From Janibacter sp. Soil728 (GTDB lineage Bacteria; Actinomycetota; Actinomycetes; Actinomycetales; Dermatophilaceae): 64,000 nt of DNA. The notes under the pieces were generated by a model. That model was given only the letters and a program-made list of their open reading frames with translations, made no database searches and had not been told where the DNA came from. Shown one piece after another: positions 56,679-64,000 of this stretch. Position 1 is the stretch's first letter. Every line of letters starts with the position of its first letter. The stretch is from contig NZ_LMRZ01000003.1 in NCBI RefSeq assembly GCF_001428305.1, positions 444,225 to 508,224 on the forward strand. The letters run 5' to 3'. The translations under genes were made by a program, and so were the position numbers.

Positions 56679-57862
56679 CAGGCGGCCCCGCTGGCCCGCC
56701 GGGCTCGGGTGACGGCCTCGGGGAGGGCGGCGAGCACGGCGTCGACGTCGGCCTGCGTGGAGGTCCAGCCGAAGGAGACGCGAAGGGAGCCCCTCGCCTC
56801 CTCCTCGGAGCGTCCCATCGCGAGGACGACGTGGGAGGGCTGCGGGATCCCCGCCTGGCAGGCGGAGCCGGTGGAGACGGCGACGTCGGCGGCGTCGAGC
56901 AGGTAGAGCATCGAGTCGCCCTCGCAGCCGGGGATGGTGATGTGGGCATTGCCGGGCAGGCGGGTCGTGATGTCGCCGGCCTCCCAGCAGCCGGTCACGC
57001 GGATGCCCAGGTCGAGCGCCTGGGTGCCGGCGAGGAATCGGTCGCGCAGTGCGCCGACGCGCTCGGCCTCGGCCTCGCGGTGCTCGACGGCCTCGGTGAG
57101 CGCGACGGCGAAGGCACGGATCGCCGGGGTGTCGAGGGTGCCGGAGCGGATGCCCCGCTCCTGCCCGCCACCGTGGCTCAGGGCGACGAGCCGCGCATCG
57201 CGCTTGGCCACCAGGGCACCGATGCCGATCGGCCCGCCGAGCTTGTGCGCGCTGACGCTCATCAGGTCGACGCCGCTCGCGGCGAAGTCCACGGGCAGGT
57301 GACCGGCCGCCTGCACCGCGTCGGTGTGGAAGGCGAGTCCGTGCTCGTGGGCGATCTGCGCCATGGAGGCGACGTCCTGGACGGTCCCGACCTCGTTGTT
57401 GGCCCACATGACCGAGACCAGGCCGACGGTGGACGCGTCCTCCTCGATCGCGGCCCGCACGGCGTCGGGCTTGACGGTGCCGCACTCCCCCGGCGCGACG
57501 AAGGTAGCCCGGGCACCCTCGTGCTCGACCGCGTGGTCGACGACGTCGAGGACGGCGTGGTGCTCGACACCGCTGACGACGACGCGGGAGCGTCGGGGGT
57601 CGGCCGCCCGCGCGGCCCGCAGGCTGCCGGTGATCGCGAGGTTGTCGGACTCGGTCCCGCCGGAGGTGAAGAGGATCTCGCTCGGTCGCGCACCCAGCGC
57701 GGCAGCGATGCGCTCACGCGACTCCTCGACGACCCGGCGCGCGTCGCGGCCGGGACCGTGCAGGCTCGAGGCGTTGCCGGTGATCGCCAGCTGCTCGACC
57801 ATCGCCTCCCGGGCGGCCGGGGTCATGGGCGTGGTCGCCGCGTGGTCGAGATAGGTGGTCAT
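56678..57862 (-). CDS. nifS: Cysteine desulfurase (NifS/IscS type)
   Basis: A 394-residue PLP enzyme releasing sulfur from cysteine. [10 protein letters not shown] (about 4-13), [11 protein letters not shown] near 67, NNEVGTVQ near 153, the PLP lysine in [12 protein letters not shown] near 205 and the persulfide cysteine in STGSACQAG near 325 are present. The ATG at 57862 lies seven bases after a TAGACT hexamer, whereas ATG 57868 would be one base after it. It feeds sulfur to MnmA, encoded immediately downstream. Confidence 0.94.
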   Translation of the reverse strand: MTTYLDHAATTPMTPAAREAMVEQLAITGNASSLHGPGRDARRVVEESRERIAAALGARPSEILFTSGGTESDNLAITGSLRAARAADPRRSRVVVSGVEHHAVLDVVDHAVEHEGARATFVAPGECGTVKPDAVRAAIEEDASTVGLVSVMWANNEVGTVQDVASMAQIAHEHGLAFHTDAVQAAGHLPVDFAASGVDLMSVSAHKLGGPIGIGALVAKRDARLVALSHGGGQERGIRSGTLDTPAIRAFAVALTEAVEHREAEAERVGALRDRFLAGTQALDLGIRVTGCWEAGDITTRLPGNAHITIPGCEGDSMLYLLDAADVAVSTGSACQAGIPQPSHVVLAMGRSEEEARGSLRVSFGWTSTQADVDAVLAALPEAVTRARRASGAA

Positions 57863-57869
57863 CACCATG

Positions 57870-57875
57870 AGTCTA
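57870..57875 (-). promoter_or_regulatory. Candidate -10 element of the nifS-mnmA operon
   Basis: TAGACT on the minus strand, seven bases before ATG 57862. Confidence 0.45.
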
Positions 57876-58029
57876 CGAGCCGGGATCCGGAAACATTCCG
57901 CCCACGGCGGTCGGACACCCCTGCGCGGCTCTCGCTGCCCGTGAGCCTCCCCCCTTCGCCTGACGGGAATGACTCCGGTCTCTGGCAGGTTTGCCTGCAG
58001 GATGCACGAAACACGCGAAGGGGGTGCCG

Positions 58030-59481
58030 GTGGCGACCGAGCCGAGTGGGGTCGTGGATGACACCGCGATCCCGAGCGCCCAGCGCTGGCGGATCCTGGC
58101 GGTCCTGCTCGTCGCCATCTTCATGTCGTTGGTCGGCGTGAGCATCGTCAACGTCGCCATCCCCTCGATCCAGCACGGCCTCGACGCCAGCGACTCCGAC
58201 GTGCAGTGGGTCCTGTCGGGGTACGCGCTGACCTTCGGCGTCGTCCTCGTCGCCGGAGGCCGTGCCGGTGACCTGCTGGGGCGCGGCGGGCTCTTCGTCA
58301 TCGGCGCCACGATCTTCACCGTCGCGTCGGTCGGCGCAGGACTCGCTCCCGGCGCCAACTCCCTCAACGCCGCCCGGTTCGTGCAGGGAGTCGGGTCGGG
58401 ACTGCTCAACCCGCAGGGCATCGGGATGATCCAGCAGTACTTCCGGGGCGCCGATCGGGCGCGGGCCTTCGGCGCCTTCGGCAGTGTCGTCGGCGTGGCC
58501 GTCGGGATCGGACCCGTCATCGGCGGTCTGCTCATCGAGCTCGGCGGGAGCGAGATCGGCTGGCGGCTCACCTTCCTCGTCAACGTGCCGGTGGGCGTGC
58601 TGTGCATCGTGCTCGCCTTCCTGTGGTTCCCCAAGCCGTTGCTGAGTCGTCCCGTCGCGGTCGAGGGACAGCGTGCCCACGGGTGGCGCTCGCTCGACCC
58701 CGTGGGTTCGCTCCTCCTGGGTCTCGCGGTGCTGGCGACGATGCTGCCCTTCGTCGAAGGGGGGTCCTCACCGCTCTTCTGGCTCACCCTGCCCGTCGGG
58801 CTGGCTCTGGCGTGGGCGTGGGTGCGCTGGGAACGGCACCACCGGGCGACCGGTGGCACCCCCATGGTCGACCTGGGGATCTTCTCCATCCGCAGCTTCA
58901 CCCAGGGCAGCATCATCGCGCTGCTCTACTTCCTCGGGATGACGAGCATCTGGGTCCTCGTGGCCCTGTACCTGCAGGACGGCACGGGCAAGAGCGCCCT
59001 GCAGGCGGGGCTCGTCGGGGTCCCGTCGGCGATCCTCGCCGCGCTCGCCTCCGGCTGGGCGGGACGCAATGTGCCCCGGTACGGCCACCGGATCATCATC
59101 GGCGGTCTCGTCCTGGCCCTCATCGGCGTCACGTCGAGCATCGTCGTCGTGCTCCTGCAGGCGGGCGGCCACGTGAGCGAGTGGTGGCTGCTGCTCACCC
59201 TCGCCTTCGTCGGTGCGGCCCAGGGCGCGGTGATCAGCCCCAACCAGGCGCTGGCCCTCGAGGAGGTTCCGCTCGCCTACGCCGGCAGCTCCGGCGCCGT
59301 GATGCAGACCGGTCAGCGGATCGGGACCTCGATCGGCATCGCTGTCATCACCTCGGTGGCCTTTGCCACCCTCGCCGTGAGCAGCTGGCCGGTGGCGATG
59401 GCCACGAGCTTCGGGGTGATCCTGCTGGTCGTCCTCGTGGCGCTCGCCGTGGCGGTCAAGGACCAGCGCGACCGTCGCTGA
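58030..59481 (+). CDS. MFS transporter, DHA2 (EmrB/QacA-like) family
   Basis: A 483-residue inner-membrane exporter with about 14 hydrophobic helices. VGVSIVNVAIPSIQ in helix 1 and the loop GRAGDLLGRGGLFVIG near 78 are drug:H+ antiporter motifs D1 and A; VGIGPVIGGLLIE near 155 is motif C; VISPNQALALEEV near 397 is a late signature. Substrate unknown, likely drugs or metabolites. GTG 58030 has AAGGGGG five bases upstream; GTG 58024 and TTG 57991 are alternatives. The 167-base divergent region to nifS shows no clear operator. Confidence 0.88.
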   Translation: MATEPSGVVDDTAIPSAQRWRILAVLLVAIFMSLVGVSIVNVAIPSIQHGLDASDSDVQWVLSGYALTFGVVLVAGGRAGDLLGRGGLFVIGATIFTVASVGAGLAPGANSLNAARFVQGVGSGLLNPQGIGMIQQYFRGADRARAFGAFGSVVGVAVGIGPVIGGLLIELGGSEIGWRLTFLVNVPVGVLCIVLAFLWFPKPLLSRPVAVEGQRAHGWRSLDPVGSLLLGLAVLATMLPFVEGGSSPLFWLTLPVGLALAWAWVRWERHHRATGGTPMVDLGIFSIRSFTQGSIIALLYFLGMTSIWVLVALYLQDGTGKSALQAGLVGVPSAILAALASGWAGRNVPRYGHRIIIGGLVLALIGVTSSIVVVLLQAGGHVSEWWLLLTLAFVGAAQGAVISPNQALALEEVPLAYAGSSGAVMQTGQRIGTSIGIAVITSVAFATLAVSSWPVAMATSFGVILLVVLVALAVAVKDQRDRR

Positions 59482-59555
59482 GCGGGACGATCGCTGGGCC
59501 CGCCCCCTTCGCCCCCTCCCCTCGCCCGCCCCCCGTCCGCCCCCTCCCCCGTCCG

Positions 59556-59643
59556 CACAAACTGTGGCTGGCCGCACCTTCGAAGGTCAGCCACACCACG
59601 TGCTGTGGCTGACCACCGCCGATGTGGCCAGCCACAGTTTGTG
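59556..59643. repeat. Nested cruciform of four TGTGGCTGRCC motifs
   Basis: Outer arms CACAAACTGTGGCTGGCC (59556-59573) and GGCCAGCCACAGTTTGTG (59626-59643) are perfectly complementary. Inner arms GGTCAGCCACA (59585-59595) and TGTGGCTGACC (59604-59614) are too. The four motif copies alternate orientation at spacings 22, 19 and 22. Confidence 0.9.
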
Positions 59644-59666
59644 AGCGGGGGGACGGGGACGACGAA

Positions 59667-59696
59667 GGCCCCGCCACGCGGGTGCGTGGCGGGGCC
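59667..59696. terminator. Terminator hairpin between MFS and peptidase genes
   Basis: GGCCCCGCCACGC, loop GGGT, GCGTGGCGGGGCC: 13-bp perfect stem in the convergent gap, 15 bases after the stop of the minus-strand gene. Confidence 0.8.
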
Positions 59697-59711
59697 TGAG
59701 TGCGGCTGGTG

Positions 59712-60641
59712 TCAGTTGACCGACACGTGCACGTGGTCGTAGTGGTTCTGCGTCGGGCTACCGCGGTCCGACATCATCTTGGAGGTCCCGTTGGGGAACC
59801 AGATGCGCTGCTGCCAGATGATGTACTTGATGTTGAGGCTGCCGGCATTCTGCTGCAGCCAGGAGTTGACCTGGTCCCCGCGGGAGCCCGTGACCATGAT
59901 GTCGACGGCGTTGCCGCTGCCGTGGTCGCCCGGGTCACCGGCGCGGAAGCCACCGATGTTGGTCATGTCGGGGAACTGGGTGCGCACGGCCGAGTAGACC
60001 TTCTGCGCGTTGGGGCCCAGGCCGAGAGCCGCACCCTGCGAGGCGTAGTTGCTGGTGTTGACCGAGCTGCTCGGCGCCTGCGTCGGCTCCGGGGCGCTGC
60101 TGGCAGTGCTCTCCGGCTGGACGCTCTCGCGCTCCGAGCTGCGCGAGGTCTGCTCGGGCGCCTGGCTGTCGCTCGACCGCGGGTCCGCGGTCGTGTCCGG
60201 CTCCTCGACCGGCTGCTCCACCGGCTCGGGCTTCGGCTTGGGCTTGGGCTTGGGCTTCAGCTTCACGACCGGGTCGACGGCCAGGGCCCCGGCCGTGTCA
60301 TGCACGTCCTTGGCCGTGGTCCCCGTCGGAGCGGTGACGGCCGCGGCGGCGCGGGAGGTCGAGCGCGATGCGGCGGGGTCACCCGCACGGTCGCCGAGGA
60401 GCTCGGTGACCGTGGCGCTGTCAGCGCTGAACGAGGCGAGGTCCGTCGAGGTCGCGGTGTCCGCGGCCGAGCTCGGGGCGATGACGAAGGCGCCGGACCC
60501 CAGGACGATGCCGACACCGGCGACGGTCTTGGCTGCCGCACGGGCGCCGTTGGCGCTGGCCGAGGACGGCAGGCTGCCCAGGCGGGCGAAGGGGCTGCGA
60601 CGGCTGGTGCCGTGGCGGCTGACGTAACGGGACGTGCTCAC
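59712..60641 (-). CDS. Secreted M15-like (ARB-07466-type) cell wall protein
   Basis: A 309-residue exported protein. A long basic N-terminal region leads to a hydrophobic segment (AAKTVAGVGIVLGSGAFVI near 37-55), then a low-complexity stalk with a Lys-Pro/Glu-Pro run near 128-145, and a C-terminal domain (about 205-309). There GDHGSGNAVDIMVTG supplies a H..D pair and NHYDHVHVSVN a H.H, the arrangement of M15/VanY-type zinc peptidases. A cell-wall peptidase or wall-binding role is inferred. GTG 60641 has a GAGG ribosome binding site six bases upstream. Its long upstream gap (60642-60783) shows no riboswitch I can recognise. Confidence 0.75.
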   Translation of the reverse strand: MSTSRYVSRHGTSRRSPFARLGSLPSSASANGARAAAKTVAGVGIVLGSGAFVIAPSSAADTATSTDLASFSADSATVTELLGDRAGDPAASRSTSRAAAAVTAPTGTTAKDVHDTAGALAVDPVVKLKPKPKPKPKPEPVEQPVEEPDTTADPRSSDSQAPEQTSRSSERESVQPESTASSAPEPTQAPSSSVNTSNYASQGAALGLGPNAQKVYSAVRTQFPDMTNIGGFRAGDPGDHGSGNAVDIMVTGSRGDQVNSWLQQNAGSLNIKYIIWQQRIWFPNGTSKMMSDRGSPTQNHYDHVHVSVN

Positions 60642-60783
60642 GCGAGACCTCAAAGCATTGAAAACAGGGACTGGCCTCACGGCCACGCACACCATAGCGA
60701 GATCTTCAGGCCAAAGTCACGTTTTGGTAAAGGGAGTGCAGGGAGACCTCGCTCACGCTGGCTCGCAGCCGCACTGACCGGGA

Positions 60784-60835
60784 CCTGACGAAGGGGAGGT
60801 CAGCACCCGAGGGCGCCGACCTCCCCTTCGTCAGG
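60784..60835 (-). terminator. Terminator hairpin after etfA
   Basis: CCTGACGAAGGGGAGGTC and GACCTCCCCTTCGTCAGG: 18-bp perfect stem with a 16-base loop, 12 bases after the etfA stop. Confidence 0.85.
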
Positions 60836-60847
60836 AAGGACCGAGGG

Positions 60848-61789
60848 TCACTTGCCCTTGACGGTCTCCGTGGCCTGCGGCAGGACGGTGAAGAGGTCAC
60901 CGACGACTCCGAAGTCGACGAGCTCGAAGATCGGGGCCTCCTCGTCCTTGTTGATCGCGACGATCGTCTTGGACGTCTGCATGCCGGCGCGGTGCTGGAT
61001 CGCACCGGAGATGCCCGCTGCCACGTACAGCTGCGGGGAGACCTGCTTGCCGGTCTGCCCGACCTGCGAGCTGTGCGGGTACCACCCAGCGTCCACCGCG
61101 GCGCGCGAGGCGCCGACAGCGGCACCGAGGGAGTCCGCGAAGGCCTCGACCGGGCTGAAGTCGCCACCGGTGCCACGGCCACCGGAGACGACGATGGCCG
61201 CCTCGGTGAGCTCGGGACGACCAGAGGCCTTCTTCGGCTCGGACGCGGTGATCTTGGACGCCTTGGCGCTGTCGGAGAAGCTCACGGAGAGCTCCTCGAA
61301 GGAACCAGCACCATTGGCCTGCTCGGGCGCAGCGGAGTTGGGCTTGACGCAGATGATCGGCGTGCCCTTGGAGACCTTCGCCTCGACGCTGTAGCTGCCG
61401 GCGAAGACCGACTGGGTGGTGACCGGACCGGCCTGGACGTCGACGACGTCGGTCAGCAGACCCGACTCCGTCTTGACGGCCAGACGCGCACCGATCTCCT
61501 TGCCGGCGGCGTTGCTCGGGATGAGCACCGCAGCGGGCTGCTTCTCGGCGACCAGCTGCGCGAGGACCTCGGCCTGGGGGGCGACGAGGTGCTCGAGAGC
61601 GGCCGGGTCGGAGACTGCGTAGATCTTGTCGGCGCCGTAGCGCGCGAGCAGGTCCTTGGCGGTCTCGGCACCGGGGCCGATGAAGACGGCAGACGGCTCA
61701 CCCAGACGACGGGCGATGGTCAGCATCTCCGCGGCGGGCTTCTTCACCTCACCGTTTGCGTGGTCGATGAGGACGAGGACTTCAGCCAT
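60848..61789 (-). CDS. etfA: Electron transfer flavoprotein alpha subunit
   Basis: A 313-residue subunit that binds FAD and passes electrons from acyl-CoA dehydrogenases to the quinone pool. The N-terminal domain pairs with EtfB; the FAD domain holds [18 protein letters not shown] near 198, [14 protein letters not shown] near 225, [25 protein letters not shown] near 243 (hallmark, partly shown) and [20 protein letters not shown] near 283. It follows etfB by 31 bases. No linked acyl-CoA dehydrogenase is seen in the window. Confidence 0.95.
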   Translation of the reverse strand: MAEVLVLIDHANGEVKKPAAEMLTIARRLGEPSAVFIGPGAETAKDLLARYGADKIYAVSDPAALEHLVAPQAEVLAQLVAEKQPAAVLIPSNAAGKEIGARLAVKTESGLLTDVVDVQAGPVTTQSVFAGSYSVEAKVSKGTPIICVKPNSAAPEQANGAGSFEELSVSFSDSAKASKITASEPKKASGRPELTEAAIVVSGGRGTGGDFSPVEAFADSLGAAVGASRAAVDAGWYPHSSQVGQTGKQVSPQLYVAAGISGAIQHRAGMQTSKTIVAINKDEEAPIFELVDFGVVGDLFTVLPQATETVKGK

Positions 61790-61820
61790 GTTGTTGCTCC
61801 TTGATGTCCGGAGTCGTCAC

Positions 61821-62600
61821 TCAGACGAACTTGTTGGTGGTCAGGAACTCGGCGAGCTTGGTGCCGCCGTCACCCTCATCGGTGACGATGGTGCCCTGCT
61901 CGCGCGGAGGACGCTTGGTGGTCGCCACGACGGCGGTCGCCGCGTTGGCGAGGCCGACCTGGCCGGCGTCGACGCCGAGGTCGGCGAGGGTCCACTCCTC
62001 GACCGGCTTCTTCTTGGCGGCCATGATCCCCTTGAAGGAGGGGTAGCGCGGCTCGTTGATCTGGTCGGTGACCGAGATCAGTGCCGGGAGGGAGGCCTGG
62101 ATGGTCTCGCTCGCGGTGTCGCCGTCACGGCGCATCGTGGCGACGCCACCATCGACGGACAGCTCGGAGGCGTAGGTGACCTGGGGCAGGCCGAGGCGCT
62201 CGGCGAGCATCGCCGGAACGACGCCCATGGTGCCGTCGGTGGATGCCATACCCGTGAGGACGATGTCCGGGGTACCGATCTTCTTGATGGCCTCGGCGAG
62301 GACGAGGGAGGTCGCGAGGGCGTCAGAGCCGGCAATCGCGTCGTCGCAGATGTGAACGCCCTTGTCGGCACCCATCTGGAGCGACTTCTTGACGGCCTCG
62401 GCGGCGGCGGCGGGGCCGATGGTCAACACAGTGACCTCGCCCTCTCCGGCCTCGACGATCTGGAGGGCCTGCTCGACGGCGTACTCGTCGAGCTCGGACA
62501 ACAGACCATCCACACCTTCACGGTCGGTGGTGTTGTCCTCGTTGAATCCGCGGTCGGACTGTGCGTCCGGAACGTGCTTCACGCAGACGACGATATTCAT
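61821..62600 (-). CDS. etfB: Electron transfer flavoprotein beta subunit
   Basis: A 259-residue subunit binding AMP in its core. MNIVVCVKHVPDAQ opens the protein; LDEYAVEQALQI near 38, DKGVHICDDAIAGSDALATS near 80, and TGMASTDGTMGVVPAMLAE near 116 are family signatures. First gene of etfB-etfA. The AGAGGACG before ATG 62600 is a plausible ribosome binding site. The 222-base region upstream holds CTCCTCAGG repeats and the promoter. Confidence 0.95.
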   Translation of the reverse strand: MNIVVCVKHVPDAQSDRGFNEDNTTDREGVDGLLSELDEYAVEQALQIVEAGEGEVTVLTIGPAAAAEAVKKSLQMGADKGVHICDDAIAGSDALATSLVLAEAIKKIGTPDIVLTGMASTDGTMGVVPAMLAERLGLPQVTYASELSVDGGVATMRRDGDTASETIQASLPALISVTDQINEPRYPSFKGIMAAKKKPVEEWTLADLGVDAGQVGLANAATAVVATTKRPPREQGTIVTDEGDGGTKLAEFLTTNKFV

Positions 62601-62757
62601 CGGTGAATCGTCCTCTTCCTGGGTGAGGGGGCTGGGTACCGGGCGATCCTCTCAGCAGACGTGCGTTGTGGGCACGAACTGTGGGGAGGCTCCCAGTCCG
62701 CTCACGCTATCCATCGAGGCACTGGACCACCAAGGTGGCCCGGGGTGCCCTTCGACA

Positions 62758-62832
62758 CACCCTTCGAGACGCTTGCTGCGCAAGCTCCTCAGGGAGCGGT
62801 GGTGACGCCCTGCGCAAGCTCCTCAGGGAGCG
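62758..62832. repeat. CTCCTCAGG-type repeat with direct duplication
   Basis: CCCTTCGAGACGCTTG precedes two 23-bp direct copies of CTGCGCAAGCTCCTCAGGGA plus GCG, at 62776-62798 and 62810-62832. The second copy supplies the stop codon of the minus-strand gene ending at 62823. Confidence 0.8.
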
Positions 62833-63161
62833 TGGTCGGCGGCGTTGACGAGGACGTGGAAGGACGGTTCCTCGTACGGGTGCGCCGCGCGCAGGGCAGC
62901 GACCACCGAGGTCCGTCGCGACCGGGGGAAGGTGACCTCCACCCGGTCCTCGACGACGTGCTCGAGCTCGCCGACGGTCCCGATGGTGGGGTTCGCGGCT
63001 CCGACCGGGCGGAACCTCCCTTCGCCTCGCAGCACGAAGGCGCACTCGCGGTACTCCCCCACCGCGCCGGCCCCGACAGCGAAGAGCGCCTCGAGGACCT
63101 GCTCGGTGTGCGTGGCCGGGATGTGCGCGACGAGGACGTCGAGGGCCTCGCGCTCGCTCAC
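62823..63161 (-). CDS. YqfO/NIF3-type PII-like domain protein
   Basis: A 112-residue stand-alone version of the inserted domain of YqfO/NIF3 proteins. LVAHIPATHTEQVLEALFAVGAG, then EYRECAFVLRGEGRFRPVG-ANPTIG and AALRAAHPYEEPSFHV are hallmark segments (quoted in part). The fold is CutA/PII-like and may bind small ligands or metals; function is not known. The GTG at 63161 is one base after the upstream stop. The 3' end reads into a repeat, so the stop codon TGA comes from that repeat. Confidence 0.78.
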   Translation of the reverse strand: MSEREALDVLVAHIPATHTEQVLEALFAVGAGAVGEYRECAFVLRGEGRFRPVGAANPTIGTVGELEHVVEDRVEVTFPRSRRTSVVAALRAAHPYEEPSFHVLVNAADHAP

Positions 63162-63162
63162 C

Positions 63163-63804
63163 TCACCACCCCGCGGGAAGGTCGAGCTTGTCCTCGGTCA
63201 CGGCGACGGGCTGGCGGTGCTTGAGCACCTTGGCCGGGACCCCACCGATGACGACGAAGGGGGGATGGCTCCCCCGCACCACCGCGCCGGCACCGACGAC
63301 CGAGTGGGCACCGATGTCGGTGCCACGCGTGATGACGCACTTGGTCGCGACCCACACGTCGTCGCCGAGGCGCACGGGCGACTTGATGATCCCCTGGTCC
63401 TTGATCGGGACCTCGAGGTCGGCAGTGACGTGGTCGAAGTCGCACACGTACACGTCGTCGGCGAAGAGGCAGGCCTCGCCCACCTCGATGTCGAGCCAGG
63501 TGTTGAAGGTGTTGCGGATGCCGATAATGGTCTTGGCACCGATCCGCAGCGTGCCCTCGTGGGCGCGCAGCGCGGACCCACCGCCGATGTGCGTGTAGGC
63601 ACCGACGATGAGCCGTCCCATGCCCGGGGTGACCTGGAACTGCACGCCGGGTCCGATGAAGCAGGGCCCCTCGAAGACCAGCCCGGGCGTGGTGGCGCGA
63701 GCCCGGACCATCCGCAGGTAGCCCAGGACGTGGTGGTGGCTCCAGGCCCGGTTGGCGATGACCCACCGGGCCCAGTGCCACCACGTGAAGTGGGAGGCGG
63801 CCAT
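63163..63804 (-). CDS. Hexapeptide-repeat (left-handed beta-helix) acyltransferase
   Basis: A 213-residue transferase with imperfect hexapeptide repeats through about residues 45-195 (IVGAYTHIGGGSALRAH, LRIGAKTIIGIRNTFN, VWVATKCVITRGTDIGAHSVVGAGAVV, shortened). The His-containing CDFDHV near 122 may be the catalytic base, and VIGGVPAKVLKHR closes the helix, as in sugar O-acetyltransferases. An N-terminal stretch rich in W and H (TWWHWARW) could associate with membranes. It follows the incomplete gene at the window edge by 13 bases, so it probably modifies a glycan or lipid made by that cluster. Confidence 0.82.
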   Translation of the reverse strand: MAASHFTWWHWARWVIANRAWSHHHVLGYLRMVRARATTPGLVFEGPCFIGPGVQFQVTPGMGRLIVGAYTHIGGGSALRAHEGTLRIGAKTIIGIRNTFNTWLDIEVGEACLFADDVYVCDFDHVTADLEVPIKDQGIIKSPVRLGDDVWVATKCVITRGTDIGAHSVVGAGAVVRGSHPPFVVIGGVPAKVLKHRQPVAVTEDKLDLPAGW

Positions 63805-63817
63805 CAGCGCGCGTACC

Positions 63818-64000
63818 TCACCGTGCGGGCTTGGTGCCCGTGACGCCGACGTTGTAGAAGAACTTCTGCGGCACGACGCGGCCGAGGACCGCGTCGACCT
63901 TCATCAGGTTCTTCCACGCCCCGTAGGCGAACTTCGCCCAGCCGAAGCTGAGCGCGTCCTCGGCGACCGCGTACTCGAAGGTGCGGATCGGCCACCCGGC
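63818..64000 (-). CDS. C-terminal fragment of an unidentified enzyme, possibly a methyltransferase
   Basis: The last 60 residues of a gene that enters from the right edge. It contains TFEYAVAEDALSFGWAKFAYGAWKN (partly shown) and ends VPQKFFYNVGVTGTKPAR. Such aromatic endings occur in SAM-dependent methyltransferases and some glycan enzymes, but the fragment is too short for assignment. The following acyltransferase is in the same operon. Confidence 0.55.
   Translation of the reverse strand, partial: AGWPIRTFEYAVAEDALSFGWAKFAYGAWKNLMKVDAVLGRVVPQKFFYNVGVTGTKPAR

Noticed and set aside
60642-60783. c-di-AMP (ydaO) riboswitch before the secreted wall protein
   Set aside because: Such switches precede wall hydrolase genes in actinobacteria, but I cannot find its conserved core here.

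Overview
The window is high-GC, gene-dense DNA from an actinobacterium. Gene content and order (GatCAB, nifS-mnmA-methionine synthase-like-ligA, an ilv/leu/cim supercluster, PutA with a PucR regulator, etfBA) and many -10-like hexamers 6-8 bases before start codons fit Micrococcales. An Intrasporangiaceae-type organism (Janibacter-like) is my inference from gene style only; no rRNA or tRNA gene is visible. All identifications come from reading motifs, not from database searches.

Layout. 1-2.2 kb: end of an enoyl-CoA hydratase-like gene, a small YnfA membrane protein, a fumarylacetoacetate hydrolase and a glycosylase-like protein. 2.2-7.7 kb: a palindrome array, a DUF1353 protein, then a minus-strand surface-polysaccharide module (TetR regulator, GAF-GGDEF-like protein, operator-like palindrome, family 2 glycosyltransferase, a 58-residue membrane microprotein, polysaccharide deacetylase). 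7.8-13.3 kb: a reduced ATP-grasp-like protein, a PucR regulator and bifunctional PutA for proline use. 13.5-28.4 kb: branched-chain amino acid synthesis on the minus strand (ilvB-ilvN-ilvC, ilvD, leuB, ilvE, a HAD phosphatase, cimA), interrupted by a plus-strand fused ABC exporter. ilvB and cimA each have a leader peptide followed by a terminator hairpin, a classic attenuation layout. 28.4-34.9 kb: a double GNAT protein, SixA-like phosphatase, PQQ-type sugar dehydrogenase lipoprotein, two tandem membrane-anchored beta-propeller paralogues and a hydroxyacid dehydrogenase. 34.9-38.3 kb: gatC-gatA-gatB. 38.3-40.3 kb: a decayed esterase, then a DUF559-type nuclease bracketed by two matched inverted-repeat pairs. 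40.3-49.7 kb: nitrilase, SRPBCC, HIT, Tpx, an rRNA-methyltransferase-like protein, a DEAD-box helicase, DinB-like protein and ligA. 49.7-57.9 kb: a LuxR-type regulator divergent from a secreted zinc peptidase, an acyl-CoA ligase, and nifS-mnmA-methionine synthase-like. 58-64 kb: an MFS exporter, a secreted M15-like peptidase, etfB-etfA, and the end of a cluster with a hexapeptide acyltransferase.

The most interesting items are the compact polysaccharide module with its overlooked microprotein, the nuclease flanked by asymmetric 22-bp inverted repeats with identical 88-bp spacing, the two attenuators, and several dispersed palindromic repeat families, one of which has become coding sequence at the MnmA C-terminus.
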